8,034 nt of DNA from Thermodesulfobacteriota bacterium (GTDB taxonomy: Bacteria; Desulfobacterota; DSM-4660; Desulfatiglandales; HGW-15). The notes beneath the pieces are model-generated. The model saw nothing but the letters and a program-made list of their open reading frames with translations. It did no database searches and was not told where the DNA came from. A program made the position numbers and the translations under genes. The stretch is taken from assembly GCA_025454125.1 (NCBI GenBank), contig JALOPA010000248.1, positions 1-8,034 on the forward strand, read 5' to 3'. Shown in pieces: positions 7,225 to 8,034 of the stretch (its first letter is position 1; each line of letters opens with the position of its first letter).

Positions 7225-7293
7225 GTCATTCCCGCGCAGGCGGGAATCCAGTCTTTCCTGGCTTTTCTGGACTCCCGCCTCCGCGGGAGTGAC
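7225..7293. repeat. Paired inverted palindromic repeat (REP/BIME-like)
   Basis: The unit GTCATTCCCGCGCAGGCGGG and its flank (7225-7251) matches the reverse complement of 7267-7293 at 24 of 27 positions, with a 15-base spacer between. Each arm also contains its own small hairpin (CCCGC/GCGGG). The whole could fold as one long stem or two short ones. Units of this type (TCATTCCCGCGnAGGCGGGAATCCAG) are dispersed extragenic repeats in many Proteobacteria and related bacteria. It sits between the PilZ gene and the start of the HATPase gene and may slow transcription or stabilise an mRNA end. No run of T follows on either strand, so it is not a classical intrinsic terminator. Confidence 0.85.
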
Positions 7294-7331
7294 GGAAGAA
7301 TTGTGTTTTTCAGCAAGCGGATTGCTCTCGG

Positions 7332-7363
7332 ATGTATTTCATTATGCATTTTTTGCAATACAT
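7332..7363. promoter_or_regulatory. AT-rich inverted repeat, possible operator/promoter element
   Basis: ATGTATT (7332-7338) and AATACAT (7357-7363) form a perfect 7-base inverted repeat around an 18-base AT-rich centre containing TGCATTTTTTGCA. The stretch stands out in GC-rich DNA and lies in the gap upstream of the HATPase gene, about 290 bp before its start. A CATAAT resembling a -10 box lies inside on the minus strand, without a convincing -35 partner. A binding site for a dimeric regulator is plausible. The PilZ/ribbon-helix-helix protein encoded beside it is a candidate, but that is speculation. Confidence 0.35.
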
Positions 7364-7411
7364 TTGGGGAACATCGTGACCGCATGGCCTCGTCCCTTTC
7401 GAATCCCGGCC

Positions 7412-7942
7412 CTACATCAAATAGGGAGCCAACCTCTGAAGATCCTTCTCGTTCGGGTCGCTGAAGTTCGCCCCAACCTGAATGGCTTCTCCCGTGTCCC
7501 GCATGTGGCGCGCGATGCAATCGAAATGGATTTCTTTCCGGCTTTGGGGCGCCTGAAAGCAGACCCTGAAGCGAGGCAACTCCCCCCTGGAGGTGAATTG
7601 GATTTCACTCCCTTTGGCGTAGGTCACCAGGATCCCGCCTCTGGAAATATCCAGGATCACCCCGGGATACGTCTCGGCCTTTTTTCCTGCTCCGTGGATC
7701 GTCGTGGCCGGCAGGGTGATCTTTTTTCTGGGGAACCGGCGCCTTTCTCCGCCCAGCTCCGGGCCAGGGAAAAGCCCTTCTTTCTGGAGGAAATCGGTGA
7801 TCACCTTGTCCAGGAGTGACGCGACCGTGCGCCGTTCCTTTTTGGCGGCCCGTCGGAGGGCATCGCGGATTTTGCTGCTCATTCGCATGCTGTAAACGGC
7901 ATCTTTTTCCACTTCGTCAACTTCCTTCCGTGAAGCCACCAA
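7412..7942 (-). CDS. Ribbon-helix-helix / PilZ fusion protein, candidate c-di-GMP-responsive regulator
   Basis: A protein of up to 176 residues. Residues about 14-55 read as a ribbon-helix-helix domain: a beta strand (AVYSMRMS), helix A (SKIRDALRRAAKKERRT) and helix B (VASLLDKVITDFLQKEGL), as in CopG/Arc-type DNA-binding proteins. Residues about 67-176 form a PilZ domain with both halves of the c-di-GMP signature: RRFPR (R68-R72) and DISRGG (D98, S100, G103). Both signatures look intact, so nucleotide binding is likely. The start is uncertain. TTG at 7942 is the first available codon, GTG at 7939 follows it, and GTG at 7912 would leave a shorter leader with AAGGA upstream. It is separated from the signalling genes by 365 bp, so it may be a separate transcript. 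DNA binding by the first domain is inferred from pattern only. Confidence 0.85.
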   Translation of the reverse strand: MVASRKEVDEVEKDAVYSMRMSSKIRDALRRAAKKERRTVASLLDKVITDFLQKEGLFPGPELGGERRRFPRKKITLPATTIHGAGKKAETYPGVILDISRGGILVTYAKGSEIQFTSRGELPRFRVCFQAPQSRKEIHFDCIARHMRDTGEAIQVGANFSDPNEKDLQRLAPYLM

Positions 7943-7960
7943 CCTTTTGCGGTCGCTGGG

Positions 7961-8034
7961 TCAGACACCCCGGCCGCCTCCGCGCCCTGCCGATTCGTCG
8001 TGGTTCGTCTGCGGCTCGATGTAGATCTGGCCTT
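7961..8034 (-). CDS. Possible C-terminal tail of an unidentified gene (partial)
   Basis: On the minus strand one frame entering from the right edge reads GQIYIEPQTNHDESAGRG and ends GGRGV before a TGA at 7961-7963. About 19 of its 23 codons end in G or C, as in the real genes here, and the stop lies 18 bp before the first possible start of the PilZ protein gene, an operon-like spacing. I do not recognise the protein. The fragment is too short to exclude chance. Confidence 0.4.
   Translation of the reverse strand, partial: GQIYIEPQTNHDESAGRGGGRGV

Noticed and set aside
7222..7296. Possible CRISPR repeat or insertion sequence end
   Set aside because: There are only two copies, in inverted orientation, with no spacers and no transposase gene; it fits an extragenic palindromic repeat.
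7062..7520. Minus-strand frame of 152 codons across the gap and the 3' end of the PilZ gene
   Set aside because: It runs through the palindromic repeat, overlaps the PilZ gene in another frame, and has no domain-like sequence.

Overview
All genes that can be supported lie on the minus strand, so the cluster reads from the right end of the window to the left. The DNA is GC-rich, with G/C-biased third codon positions. It carries a dispersed GTCATTCCCGCGCAGGCGGGAAT-type palindrome and signalling proteins rich in HDFNN-type histidine kinase, SpoIIE phosphatase, STAS and PilZ domains. This looks like a deltaproteobacterial (Desulfobacterota-type) or similar environmental Gram-negative genome. That assignment is an inference from style, not from a marker gene.

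Layout, right to left. At 7961-8034 is the possible C-terminal tail of an unidentified gene. At 7412-7942 is a small protein fusing a ribbon-helix-helix DNA-binding domain to a PilZ (c-di-GMP-binding) domain. At 7047-7411 is a non-coding gap of about 365 bp with a paired palindromic repeat (7225-7293) and an AT-rich inverted repeat (7332-7363). Then follows a tightly packed set of genes: an RsbW-like HATPase (6399-7046), a STAS anti-sigma-antagonist-like protein (6016-6396), a PhcB-like SAM methyltransferase that overlaps the STAS stop by ATGA (start 6019), a membrane-bound SpoIIE/RsbU-type phosphatase (3125-4501), a membrane-bound hybrid histidine kinase (410-3106), and a receiver-domain protein that runs off the left end (1-397).

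How they may work together. HATPase, STAS and SpoIIE phosphatase form a classical partner-switching triad. The hybrid kinase and the free receiver form a phosphorelay. The N-terminal six-helix membrane domains of the phosphatase and the kinase share motifs at nearly identical spacing, so they look like paralogous sensors that may read the same signal. The methyltransferase resembles the family of PhcB, which makes 3-hydroxypalmitic acid methyl ester in Ralstonia, where phcB sits with a sensor kinase and response regulators. My working hypothesis is a signalling island in which a fatty-acid-ester-like signal is made by the methyltransferase and read by two sensors, one feeding a Ser/Thr partner switch and the other a His-Asp relay. 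None of this is proven by sequence alone.

The methyltransferase appears broken or mis-assembled. Its conserved C-terminus is present but in another frame, and roughly 15 expected residues are missing at a CAGCCG microhomology near 4825-4840. If real, signal synthesis would be lost in this strain while sensing is kept.
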